NCBI GenBank assembly: GCA_019096065.1
Contig: JAGUCH010000003.1
Span: 6,820,001-6,884,000, forward strand
DNA: 64,000 nucleotides
Origin: Paracyclopina nana
Taxonomy: Eukaryota; Arthropoda; Copepoda; Cyclopoida; Cyclopettidae
Reading direction: 5' to 3'
Each line of letters begins with the position of its first letter. Positions within the stretch are counted from its first letter, which is position 1. A program made the translations under genes and the position numbers. Shown here in pieces: positions 34,201 through 46,500 of the stretch. The notes below the pieces were generated by a model, which made no database searches, was not told where the DNA came from, and saw nothing but the letters and a program-made list of their open reading frames with translations.

Positions 34201-37200
34201 GTCTTTTCAAAACTTCAGAGGCACTGATACCCATGAGGTCACGATGTTTGCTGAAAGAAGGCACAACATGATGAAGCTATTTTTTGACAACTTACACGCT
34301 TACACGGAGAACCACAATGCTGGAAAAGAGTATCCGTTCTTCAACCACCTGGCTCAGATTCAAGTTCGGCTCCAATTTCTAAGTGTTGTCTTCTCCATTC
34401 AAGTTTCACCAAGCGAGTTCCATCTGAGCAATGACCAAATCAACACACTATGGTCTTGTTTAGCTCACGATCCGGTGTGTTCTGACGATTTTTTTCAATG
34501 GCTGTTGGCCCAAGTCCACACTAAAGATCAGCATGGCATCACGATAGACGGCTTTAGGCTTATCTACAATGAAAAATTGCCAACTTTGCGACCTGAGACC
34601 ATCTCAAAGCTTGGTCTGAATCTATTCAGCCAACTTTGCCAACTTGCCAAGATTAGGAAGACATCGTCTAACGAAGATGCTTCAACAAGTGTCAAGATGG
34701 ATCAGCTATGGAAGATTGCCCTCTGCGCTCATAACACAGACGTATCCATGAAAGCTATTCAGATCCTTAATTCTGCTTACTTTGGCCAAGGCGAAGAATT
34801 TCTCATCACTTGCATGCAAAGCCTCCAGCAAGCCACAAATTTGGATGAGTTGGGCACGGAAGAAGTTTTGACCAAAATACACAGGGCCTTGATTTTGCTG
34901 AAGACGTACCTGGAGACATTCAGGAGGAAGTATGCGTATCACTTTCGGAGAATGTCAATCGAGGGCCACGGAGTTCTAACGCACGCTGAATTGGTTGACC
35001 TAAAAGCCACGGGTCCCATTCGCATAGTTGTTCAAGCAGCTGGCACCCCAGGATTTCAGGAAAAAGTCACATTTGACATGCAAATGACTGACTTGGTGGC
35101 TGACTTGAGAGCTGAACTAACTGCCTGGTGGGAGGCCAAATCATCGAGCTTTGCCAAGGAAAAGCTTGATATTGGACCACTACGCTTAATAACTCAGGGC
35201 CAGGAAATTTGCTCAGATGTTGACGAAAAAAGTCTGTCCGAAATGGGATTTAAAGACCTTCAATTGGTCTACGTTTCGCAAGGAGCTCGCAGCCTTGTTG
35301 GTGGTGCACTCGGAAGCCGTGGTGGTATGTCTTGCGTTGATATCCCTCCATTCCCAGGAAAGGACAGCATGCCCATGAACTTGCTGCTGAAGCCAGTGCA
35401 CTTTGAGCAACTTTTCTCTCTCATGCAAACTCTGAGCGATATGCGGATCAACAAAGCCCCGCATCCAAAAGCGCAGATTCTGTCCAGAAGAGTGTGGGAT
35501 ATCCTGATGTTGTTGCCAACCAATCCAACCCTAAAAGAAAGACTTCAAAGCATCACATCCACCGATGAGGCCACTTTAAAAGAGCTTTTGGACCCATCAT
35601 CACCTCAAAAGTTGATGTATACTTTTTACATAGTCGATTGGCTAGGAAGGCCTGCTCGGCTCAGGAGGCCTTCTGGCTTGAGTGAGACTTCAGGCGAACG
35701 AAATTTTGGTGGAGTAGCTGATATTGAGCTGGGATCGTGGACATCCAGATTCGTCAAAGCAGGCGGTCTGAAGTTGTTATTTTCCATCTTTGCCTCTGGA
35801 GCCCTGCAGAGCAAAGATGGGTCAGTGTGGTGTGAGTGGAGACAAGATTGCTTAAGTGCATTGTTAAAGCTGCTTCTGCAGTTTGGAGTGCACCCAGATG
35901 ACTGTGATGCCTTGGCTGACCAGATTTTAGAAGGACCAGCCGCAGTCTCAAGAAAACGCGCGAGGAGAAGTCATGGAGGCCGCAAAAGCAGTGGGCACTC
36001 AACTGGAAGTTCCAGGAACAGCATAGTCGTGCCTCGAATGTCTCAGTCCATGATCGAAATGATGGACGGAGACACTGTGATAGCAAAAACAACTTCAGTT
36101 CTATTGGAGGCTAGTGTGTTTGCAAAAGACCCCAATTCATACAGAACTGGTGTTTTTGGACGCTCTCAAGTCATCCACTATGCAATGAATCTGCTTGTCT
36201 CTTGGGTTTTCTCTAAGGATGGAAATGAGGACGCATTGTTTTCAAGCAAAGGGCTATTGAAGTGGCTCCGCAATTTGCTTTTGGAAGACCACGACCCTTC
36301 AGTTAGACGCGAAGTGTGCACTGGACTGTACAAACTCTGCCTTGGTACAACTCTGTCTGGATCAAAAACTGGATTTTTATGTACGGCACCTTTGTTGCGC
36401 GTTTTACTTGAGTTTTTGGATGATGCTCTGGTCATGAAGCCAATCAGAAGAGATAATCCTATAGGGGGTGAGCAAGACGGAAAAGAGCCATACGGGCCAG
36501 CATGTCGTGACTACTTTTGGATCCTCTGTCGGCTCGTGGACAACTTGCATGACTTCGAGCGATGCGAACTGGTTGACATTGACCAATTGGCAAGACAGCT
36601 TGCTTGTGGAGTTGTCTCAAGAAAGCTGTATGAAAAACGGCACGGAGACAGCACCCCAGATGATACCTTAGTGGGCGCGTTACAGCTACTATGCTTTGTC
36701 ATGAAGCAGCAACCGCCTTTTAAGAGTAGCCCAGAAGGGCAAGAATTCCTACTGCATCTCTTGGACTGCCTATTTGCCTTGCCATCACCTAGGGAGAAAA
36801 ACTTGCCCAAGTGCAAATCTGGACCAGCACGAACAGCATGCTACGATTTACTGGTTGAAATGGCCAAGGGCTCTCTATCAAACTATATGTTGCTGCACGG
36901 AAAGCTAATGGAACAACATTCGTCCAACTCTCACAAACCTTACCCTTGGGAGCATTGGCCCAAGGATGATGGGCGCTCTGAATGCGGCTACGTAGGCTTA
37001 ACCAATCTCGGTGCAACTTGCTACATGGCCACGTGTGTTCAGCAACTCTACATGATTCCTGCAGCCAGAGACGGCATCCTCACCTCCTCTATAAGCGATG
37101 GGGGAAAGCATCCCATGACCCTGCAAGAGCTTCAACGAATGTTCGCTTACCTTCGGGACTCGGAGAGGAAAGCCTACAATCCAGTGTCTTTTTGCAAGAC

Positions 37201-40200
37201 ATATGAAATGGACCACCAACCTTTGAATACTGGTGAGCAAAAGGACATGGCTGAGTTTTTTATAGATTTGCTCTCAAAAACGGAAGAAATGTCTCCCGAG
37301 CTGAAAGTGATGGTGAAAAGCCTTTTTTGCGGAACGCTCACAAATAATGTGGTGTCTCTTGATTGCAATCACGTGTCTCGGACAGCCGAAGAGTTTTACA
37401 CTGTGAGATGTCAAGTGTCGGAGATGCGCAACTTATTTCAAAGCTTGGAGGAAGTAACCGTGAAAGACACTTTGGAAGGAGACAATATGTACACTTGCTC
37501 ACAGTGCAACAAAAAAGTGAGAGCTGAGAAAAGAGCTTGCTTCAAAAAGCTTCCAAAGATCCTGGCCTTCAATACTATGCGCTACACTTTCAACATGGTC
37601 ACCATGCTGAAGGAAAAGGTCAACACTCACTTTTCCTTTCCTTTCCGAGTAGATATGCAACCTTACATGGAGCACAATCTGATTCCCAAGGACAAAGAAG
37701 AAATGTCAGATGCCGCCGGTGATGATCCTAAAGTTAAGGAAAGTCCCGATGACGAGAATCCTTCCTACGAATACGAGTTGATTGGTGTCACAGTACACAC
37801 TGGCACTGCAGATGGAGGCCACTACTATGCTTTCATTAGGGATCGCTACGGACCTAATAAGGATAAGTGGTACTCTTTCAATGACGCGGAAGTCAAACCA
37901 TTCGATCCCAACCAGATTGCGGCTGAATGCTTTGGTGGAGAAATGAATAGCAGGACGTACGACCAAGTCACTGACAAGTTCATGGATCTCAGCATTGAGA
38001 AGACCAATAGTGCCTACATGCTCTTTTATGAGAGAATCGAGCCCATTGATCCGAGTGAAGCAGAAGCAGAGGCTGGACCAAGTGAAATGAAAAGTCCTAT
38101 CAAGCCAAGCAATGTGTTGGCTCAAGCAGCGACTTCAACGCCTTCTTTTGGTCTCTCTCAAGCGCTGGAAGAGTGGATTTGGGAAGATAACATGAACTTT
38201 ATTCAAGACAACAACATCTTTGACCACACATACTTCAACTTTATGTGGCAAATGGTCAGCTACGTACCTAACACACTGAATCCTGAGTCAACAGAAGACA
38301 TCACTCTTCTCGCTGTGAAACTGTCGACATCCTTCTTTTTGGAAAGTTTCATTCACGCCAAAGAAAAGTTGAATATTGTGCAGTGGGTGGAGCTTCTCAC
38401 AAAGCAGTTTGATAGTTCCACTGGAGCTTGTGCTTGGTTCCTCAACCACATGGCAAACGACAACAACTGGCCAGTAACGATATTCCTCAAGTGTCATGTG
38501 AACACAATAAGGCAAATGTTTCACCGACTTTGCATTCACGTGATCCAAAAACTGAGGTAAGCTTTTCTAATGTTTGGAGTGTTCAAAACTCCTTAGCTTT
38601 TTTTGCTATTTCAGGGATATGGAACGTTCCAAGTATTTGCTCCCTTGGATACCAACAGATCCTTTTGAAATTGCCGAAGATTTGATCAGGCCTCAGATTG
38701 GAATGGCTTCACCTATTACACAATTTTTGAGAACTGCTTTCTCTTTACTTGATTCTGGTCTGGCTCGGGGATATTTGAAACACCTGACAGAGCTCTTTCG
38801 ATTCTTGTACGACTTTGCTAAGCTTGGAGATGACGAAGCTAGATTTTTGCTGGCTACAAATGCAATCACAACATTTGTCGAGTTCTATCTTAAGGCCATT
38901 CGTCAGAGTCCCGAAGGCGGGGTGAGTAATATTAATGTGATAACTTTTCTAAACCCAGAATGGGTGTGATAATTTGCGCTGCGGCTTCTTTGTGAAAATC
39001 CTGCAATAAATTTTAAATGAGGCTAATTTCAGTTTTATCGTTTTCAGCATGTGGATGTTGTTAGTGATGATGATGATGAAGACGAGGACGATATTGTTGC
39101 GCTGACTCCCATTGGTGAAACAAACAAGCTCGCTTCATTGGAGAAAATGGTTTGGTTGTTAGTCATTCTCGTGGAAAAATCTCGTGGTGACGATAATCGT
39201 ATCCACTTATCTAACTCTGATTTTGCTGCCCTGACGGGAAAGCCACCTACAGTTCCAGGATTTACCTCTACAGCTACTTCATCACTTTCCCTCCAAGGGA
39301 ATCCCTCAGTGAGCCAACCGCCATCAACTGGCAAAGGCCTCGTGTTCCTCTACAACATAACTAAAGACAACATCAACATCTGCCAAACGGGCAATCTGAT
39401 CTTTGCTCTCGCAAGGAATAACCACGAGTTTGCCGAAAGCGTTGCTGCCATGGTGTTCCATGGTGTGAAACAGACCGACTACTACATGAACTTCTTCAGG
39501 TTATTGACAATGCTCACCGAACTCCCAGGAGCTGGTGGACCTCCAGGCATGCCCTGCTTCACAAGTTTGGTCATGCACAAGGTGTGGGACCTTGCCAAAT
39601 CTTGTCCTCAACCTGCCTTGGATTGGCTATCCATACAGGTTGCGAGAAACAGATATGTGCAGTCCTGGCTTGTCTCTACCATGAGCAATTGGGTTGAGCA
39701 ATACTTGCTCGGACATCCCAACCAAAAGGTTCGCAGCTCAGCAGCCTTCTTGGTGGTCAGCCTTGTAAACTCTACACCGTTCAGACAAGCCTTCAGAACA
39801 ACGAGGTCATTGCCATCATCTGTGAAGGAGAGCCTTTTGGGCAATAACCGCGAGGACATAGAATGCCTACACCAGATTCTCAACTTCTTGTACAGCCTTC
39901 TGCCAAATGCGAGGCATTATACTGACCTTCATACCCACGGAACTGCCAAGCTGGTTGCCTACTTCCAAACAATGTCTCACTTTTTGCTCGGCCCCATGGA
40001 GAAGCTCATGTTTGAACCACACTTTGTCAACTTGTGGCAGCTGTTTCATCCCAAGTTGTCTGAGCCAGCTATCCCTGTGCACCACAACAAACAAGCCCTT
40101 CTCCACTTTTGGTACAACTTGTGCCTCGACTGTCCTGAAAATGTAAGACTCATTCTCTCCAACCCCATGGTGACGAAAAACATTGCCTTCAATTACATCC

Positions 40201-42289
40201 TTGCTGACCATGAAGATACTGAGGTGGTCAACTTCAACCGCATCATGTTGCCAACTTACTATGGCCTACTTAAGATGTGTTGTATTGAGTCAAGGGCATT
40301 CAGGCGTCAATTGGCTCAACATCAAAACATCCAGTGGGCTTTCAAAAACATCACACCTTACTACACTCAATACACCCTGGCTTGTGAGGAACTTTTCAAA
40401 TTGATGGCCTTGTTCGTCAAGCCATTTAAGAAGCCCGAAGCTGGTGCAACCTTGAACGAGGACCAAAAGCAGGAGGTGGAGGAAATTCGTGCCTTTCGAC
40501 ACCAAACTCTACAGCTGTACCTCTCGACGTTAGACGGACGAACTTCTTGGAACACCTTAATTCAAGTCCTTAAGATTCTTGTCGTGACTAACGAAGACAG
40601 GCTTTTTGTTGTCTTCAACAATGGTCTTTCTCTCATCTACGAAGCCTTCAACATGCTGCAAATGATGTTCCATGAAGCCACTGCTTGCCACGTCACCGCT
40701 GAGCTCGTTGACATTTTATCCATATTTGCAGAGCTCATCAAGTCAGTGAGAATTCAAAACAGGACCATGTCGAGCAAGACTGGAGGCTCTTCCATTGAAA
40801 CTAACCCTTCATCCTCTCCCAAAGCTTCCTCTTCGTCCCAGCAAAGCTTGGATGCGTCAACAGCTACTCCTGGTAAGCCTGCCCCAGATTGGAGACACTT
40901 GCTGGCCACTAGGTGGAAGGACATGGGCGATATGACAACGAGGCTGCTCACGCTGTGCAACTCTTTTGTTCCGCCAGAGCTCAAGGAAATTTGCATCATG
41001 TGTGTCAAAGAAATGCTGATGCTTTGGCCTACTGAAATGCTCACGATTCTCGTCCCGATTTTGCATAGAGCTCACAACAGCTCGGCTGACTCATCAGAGA
41101 ATATGGCTTTGGGACCGTTTTTCCCTCGCAAAAATATCCAGTCGATTAGTAACTTGAAAACTGTGCGGCCACCGAGACCAATGCTGCAAATGTGCGTGCC
41201 TTCATCCCAGCTTGAGGGTCACAATGGTCAAGACTCGGACTACGATAGAGCCTTGCAGCGCTACTTCTACTCGTATCACGGCCTAGTAGACTTCATGGTC
41301 AGGTTGGCAGTCAACGAAGAAACTCTTTCCAAGCCTTTGGTAGATTTGTCTGCTATGGTTGGCCTGGACGGAGTCCCACTACATTTTCAGTTGTTCCCAA
41401 AACTGTGGCTTGACATCTACAATACCAAGCAAATTGATCGAAAATTCATCATGATGCTCGTCACATCTCACGGATTTTTGGAATACGTTGATGCAGTTCT
41501 TCTAGACGAGCGAGCGTCACTAAACAACAGTCACGTTTTCAATTTTCTGCTCAACTTCTTTCCAAAGGTGCAATCATTAAGAGTTCCTTTAAATTCGTGC
41601 AATAATAATTTGGGTTCATTTTTTAGGTTTGTGATCAGGTCCTGACTGACCAAGTACAAGGCATCATTTCGCATCTGGTCAGTAACTTTATTGAGAGTGC
41701 TTTGTCATTTGGCTTGACGAGCGTTGGACCCCTGAAACAGCTCAATGGGGATCTCAGAGCTCTGATACTTGTGAGTTCAACGAGAAGCGAATTACTGACG
41801 GAGCCACTTTTGAATGCGCTCAAATCGCTCAAAACCAGAGTAGTGACCTTTTTGGCTACAGTCAAGGCCAGTGATGAAGACGACAAAGACCATAAAGAGT
41901 CAAAGGAAGACGCTTCTTCTAGTGCAGAAAAGAGTGCCTCTGGTGAGGCTCTCCTTCAAAGTACGCCTCAAAAAAAGCGACGTCAATCGGAAGAGGCTTC
42001 CACTTCACAGCAACCACCAATGAAAATGCCGTCTCTCAAATTGAAAGATGACAATACCAAGTGGAAAGACGCCATGGTCATGTTCCAATGCACCCTGAAT
42101 TTACTGATAGGAATGTGCGAAAGTGCGTTGAGCTCAGAGAAAGACAACAGCCAAGCTGCCGACAAAAATGGCAAAGACTCTGTGAAACAACACGATGACA
42201 CTACTTCCCAGAAAGAGTCTGTTGACAAAGGCTCAGAGGATACTCCAGGCGAACCAAACAGCAAAACTCAACAGCAACCCTCATCATAA
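31299..42289 (+). CDS. USP34: Ubiquitin carboxyl-terminal hydrolase 34 (USP34/puffyeye family)
   Basis: Giant cysteine protease that removes ubiquitin, known from Wnt/axin control and DNA damage in mammals and from Myc control in flies. Exons in phase: 31299-31374, 31433-31544, 31612-32623, 32678-38556 (5.9 kb), 38615-38921, 39048-41567, 41627-42289; about 3522 aa, close to human USP34. The first coding ATG follows an out-of-frame ATG at 31292. The USP domain has the Cys box (GLTNLGATCYMATC, nucleophile TGC at 37019-37021, about residue 1848), the zinc-knuckle CxxC pairs (SLDC; CSQC), and the His box HTGTADGGHYYAF followed by WYSFND. A ubiquitin-like region (about residues 1180-1270) precedes it; the long flanks are helical-repeat-like. 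A near-pure Asp/Glu run (33120-33225) is encoded by a GAT/GAC microsatellite. A polyadenylation signal lies at 42368-42373, inside the last codons of the convergent PI31 gene. Confidence 0.95.
33119..33200. repeat. GAT/GAC microsatellite inside USP34
   Basis: About 27 consecutive GAT/GAC codons broken once by CAG. They encode a poly-aspartate linker in the N-terminal third of USP34. The tract is a likely site of length polymorphism. Confidence 0.9.
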
Positions 42290-42367
42290 TGATGAAAAAG
42301 AGACATTCACGTTAAATGGCTGTGGTATTTTCCAAAATAATTCGTGTCTCACGCTGATAACCAATGA

Positions 42368-42373
42368 AATAAA
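42368..42373 (+). terminator. Polyadenylation signal AATAAA of USP34
   Basis: Lies 79 bp past the USP34 stop and a few bases from the PI31 stop on the other strand, so the two transcripts probably overlap tail to tail. Confidence 0.6.
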
Positions 42374-42375
42374 TT

Positions 42376-43149
42376 TTACATGAACATATCGTCATAATCA
42401 GGTGGGGGGAATTCATCGCCAAAATTTCTGCCTCCGCCTCTTCCACCTCGACCTCTGAAACCAGGAGGATTGAAACCAGGATTGGGCATACCAGGGTACA
42501 CGGGGTCAAACCTAGGCCTAAAACGGTTTCCCCCTGGTCCAAATCCAGGTGGGTCCAAGATCATTCCTCCGCCTCCGTGCCTTCCAAGCGGGTCAAGGTC
42601 TGATCCACCAATGCGGAGAGGGTCATAATCGGGACCCACGTGAGGGTTCCTCATTCCAGACGGACCCGGTTCGGAAGGTTGTGTCTCCACTCTTGCTTTT
42701 TTGGCGTCAGGCTTTTCTTTTGGTATGGGTAAAAACTCGTCCAAGAGTCCAATAAAAGCCTTTTGAATGAGTGCATCGTCATCATTTGACGTTTCCTCGG
42801 CCACTTCAGAGGCGAGGTCAACAGAAATCGCCTTAGTAGCTTCATCTGACAGCCTCAATAGTATGATATTTAGCAGTTGTTCGTCCTTGATAATTTTGAA
42901 GAGGAATTTATTGGGGGTGTTGGTAAGTTGCCTGTACTTGAATGTGCTTGAATTTAGATCCTTTGTCCAATTTTCGGGAAGAAGTTCTGAAAGAGAGGCC
43001 TCATTTTCGGAAAAGTTGTCACCAAGTCCCACACAACGTAGACCTCTGCTCAACAAACACCAGTGTAGGGTTACTACAACTTTTTCAGCTTTTCCTTTGA
43101 TGTCATTTTCATGGGCCTTTTTCACCAATTGCAGGCCAAACTTGTCCAT
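42376..43149 (-). CDS. PSMF1: Proteasome inhibitor/assembly factor PI31
   Basis: Single exon on the - strand, 257 aa from the ATG at 43147-43149; a GTG nine codons upstream is unlikely to be the start. PI31 binds the 20S proteasome and acts as an adaptor for its transport and activity; its N-terminal FP domain binds F-box proteins such as nutcracker/Fbxo7. Visible are the alpha/beta FP domain (residues 1-140, with LVKKAHENDIKGKAEKVVV and the helical region to LLDEFLP), then the typical Pro/Gly/Arg-rich disordered half with repeated DPLR/DPLG/DPPGFGPGG motifs, ending PPPDYDDMFM, where the family carries its proteasome-inserting tail. It is convergent with USP34 (87 bp between stop codons) and divergent from Ku80 (431 bp between start codons). 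Confidence 0.9.
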   Translation of the reverse strand: MDKFGLQLVKKAHENDIKGKAEKVVVTLHWCLLSRGLRCVGLGDNFSENEASLSELLPENWTKDLNSSTFKYRQLTNTPNKFLFKIIKDEQLLNIILLRLSDEATKAISVDLASEVAEETSNDDDALIQKAFIGLLDEFLPIPKEKPDAKKARVETQPSEPGPSGMRNPHVGPDYDPLRIGGSDLDPLGRHGGGGMILDPPGFGPGGNRFRPRFDPVYPGMPNPGFNPPGFRGRGGRGGGRNFGDEFPPPDYDDMFM

Positions 43150-43580
43150 TTTTCTAGTAATTTGCTGTTTCACCACGAATTACGAAATCAAAACAAACTC
43201 AAAAGTGTTCCCAGGTTTTGTTAAGTTGAGTTTTATCAAAAGTAGCCAAGGATGAAACTTTTCACTAAAATTAATAACGTAACTGAATTTTGATTTAGTT
43301 TTCGATGTTGTCGAATTGTGCCTATTATCTTTTGCTTCGTCAATTTGATGACTTTTTTTTAAATTACACGACAAGTTAAAAATTGTATTTATCAACAAGA
43401 AAATACAATGATCCGGTAACCATGGTGACACCGCGAAAAAAACAACATTTTCAAGCAGAAACTTGTAGAGTGCCTGAGTTCATGATATAGTTGTTTTATC
43501 TTCATTCCAGACATTCCTCTAGGGCCTCAAGAGACAGAAACTTGGGTGTCAGTGTACGTAAATCACAACTAGAAGTTGCA
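43150..43580. promoter_or_regulatory. Divergent promoter region of PI31 and Ku80
   Basis: 431 bp between the two start codons, which must contain both promoters. The sequence is AT-rich, and no TATA box or defined site was identified. Confidence 0.4.
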
Positions 43581-46500
43581 ATGCCGAAAGAAAAACCTGT
43601 AAGCTTTTGCCAATCAAAAAAATAATTTACTGTTACTTCCAACTTATCGCATTTCAGTTTGATGCTCTTTGCTTTGTCATTGATGTTGGATTGACATCCG
43701 CACAATCGGGTAAGAGCCATTCTTAAATGAAAAAATGCATTGCTTGACTTTCGTTGTTAAAGGATATTCCGATGTGGCTTTTAGAGTAGCTTCAGAGTTG
43801 GTACAAAGAAAACTCTATGCTGAGTCCACAGATTGCTTCGGGGTCGTCGTGCTTGGAACAAAAGGAACTGACAACTCTCTTGGGCTTAAAAATATCACAT
43901 TAGCCAAGTAAGCTATGAATTTTTTATTATTATTTTTTTTTCTTGGATACGTTTAACCTATTTTCTAATAAAATAGCTACAATGGGGGCTGCTTGTCAGT
44001 GTCTGATTTTTCAATTCTGGAGTATCTCGAACGTCATATCAAACAGGAAAAGTCTGACAATGCAGTTGACTGGATTGATGGTGTCAATGTTGCAATCGAG
44101 TTTCTCAAGACAGCAACTGAAAAATCCGAAGCAGTGAACCAAAAGAAAATTGTGCTCTTGTCAGATTTAGGTTGTCCCTCTGACAGCTCCCGATATGATG
44201 ACACTCTTGAGCAATTGAAAAGAGCAAACATTGAACTTAATTTTATGTAGGTAGTTTTTGTAATCTAGAAAAGGATTTTTTTTCATAGAAACTTGAAAGG
44301 AGAAGTTTTAATTGCTCTCAATTTTTCATAGCCACCCTGAATGGAAGGAACTTGACGAAAATGAAGAGTCATCTGCACCTCATCAGGATAGCGAGAAAGG
44401 TGCCTCTCGCAGAAAGCCCATGACCAACCATCAAACTGACAGCTTCGAACTTGTGAAAAACTTGGTCGTATCAACTGACGGGATTTTGTGCGACACTTTC
44501 ACAGCTTTGAGTAATTTTTTGAACAAAGAAAGGCGCAAGAAAAAGCCGTTCCCTTGGAAGGTGGACCTTCAAGTTGGGCCTGATATCAGAATCAATATCA
44601 CTGGGTACATCAAAGTGAGGAGAGAAGCCCCCAAGACATGGAAACGATGCTTGGGCTCTGATCCTGAGGCCAATGAGATAAGGCCCGAAGTCACCTTCGT
44701 CAGGAACAATGAAGATCAAGAAGTCGTTGAGAAGGAGGATCTTGTCGAGAGCTACAAGTATGGATCCGAGTTGATTGCAGTCACAGGTAATGCTACTATT
44801 TCTAATATTGCTCGCTCATTTCGCTCTTCATATACTTGATGACATTCATCCTTGACCGAACTTCATCCCATGCAACATATCCACCTTGATAGAGCCGCCT
44901 TGAATTTTCCTTCACTGTGTAGCCAGTGCGTCCATGCAAAACCCTTGTATTATCAAAAACAACGCATTCACCTGAAATGATAATGTTTGCCATATATAGG
45001 TAGAACAAGGAAATCCGTGATTTACCATCATTGAGCTTCGTCTGTATGATGAAATCTTTGGAGTAGAAGAGGTTGTCCAGCAATTTCAGTGCTTTATAGT
45101 AGGCTTTGGTTTCGTCTGGGTCAGATGACATTATTCTAGACCGGGATTGGTTATTATAGTACACTCTATCAAGCTCTCCTCCTTCGTTTAACCTATAAAT
45201 TTCCGCCAGATATTTTCATGGGTTATTCAAACAAAAGGCAAACTCGTACTTCAAAGTGGGTGAGTAGTTCACTTTGAAAAAAGTTGTGTCGGCAGTGTCG
45301 TCATATCCCACATCACTAAAGCAACATTTGACCGTTGTCAGCAGCCTCCATTCTTCAGGGTGATTTGCTCTAATGTGGTCAGCAATAGAGAGGCCGTCAA
45401 CAAACTGATTTTCTCCTCCCTCCCCTTTGAATTGCTCAATGCAGTGCAGAAATTGCACCTGCAAAAGAAGCTCGTTAAGCAATATTCATAACCAAAAATG
45501 GGATAAATGTTACACTTGGTGTTTTTTCATAGTACGGCAAGTCCATATGCAGTCCAATTGTGGCGCCCGTGTATGCAACATTGTTTGCGTTGAATTTCGA
45601 TTCAACTTTAAAGTAGGGTGCATAGTGGGTCATCTCGGGAGCAAAAACAGTTTTGATCAATTTAGGGAGCCCATCCAAGTTGGTCGGTACATTTTGGACT
45701 AAAGTCAGTCCGTATAGATAGAGGTCTTTCCATTAGGAAATGCAGTAATAATTAGATGCATCATATGCTTTAATTTTGTCATAGCTACCGTTGAGCCAAG
45801 AAAACAAAGCATCGTCATTTTCTTGAATTTTGTTCATGTCATGCGTGGGAATCACAAAATCACATTTCCATTTGTGCGACTCGCTTTTCTTGTGATAGCC
45901 GATGAAGTCCGCCGAGGTTCCATTAGGGCCATATTTGGCGAAAAAATCTGGCTTGAACCTGCTCTCATGGCCATCTTTCCACTTGATCACCACCTAAACC
46001 ATAAATGCTGGTGCAAAATTTCATCAGAGCACTGGTCAAAATTACTTGCTTGTCTTCGAGTTGGGGCTCAGGAAGCTCGATTTCGGCATCAAGGTTTTTC
46101 ATTATAGACAGCCTCGCTAAGGCTGAAGATTGGTAGCACTTTGGGCACTGACAGTTGTCTCTGAGCCAAACAGCCGGATATTCTACAATCTTTTCGTTGT
46201 TCCATAGCACCTTCAGCACATCGGTTCCTTTGGAAGTCCTTTTGACCTCAGCTAGGCGAACTTGGATGCGCATTCAATGTGCTAGTTTTTACAAAAGCGA
46301 AACTACCTTTTACCGGGGCAAGCTCTTGGCATCGTACGGCCGAAGTTGAGAGCAGCCTTTTAATGGGAAGTTTTTGAAGATTTCGAGAATGGCCAAGGAA
46401 TGTTCTTGCGAGCATGATTCTGCTTTGCTCGAGGAAGGACTAGATCGGAATGAACGAGTTTGCGTGCAATTTGTTGCTATCTCAATTAGCGTTGTGAGTG

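Noticed and set aside
39608-41075. Several - strand ORFs across USP34 exon 6
   Set aside because: Shadow frames of a well-supported coding exon.
43149-43176. GTG upstream of PI31 as start codon
   Set aside because: Non-ATG and adds nine residues without family support; the ATG at 43149 fits the usual N-terminus.
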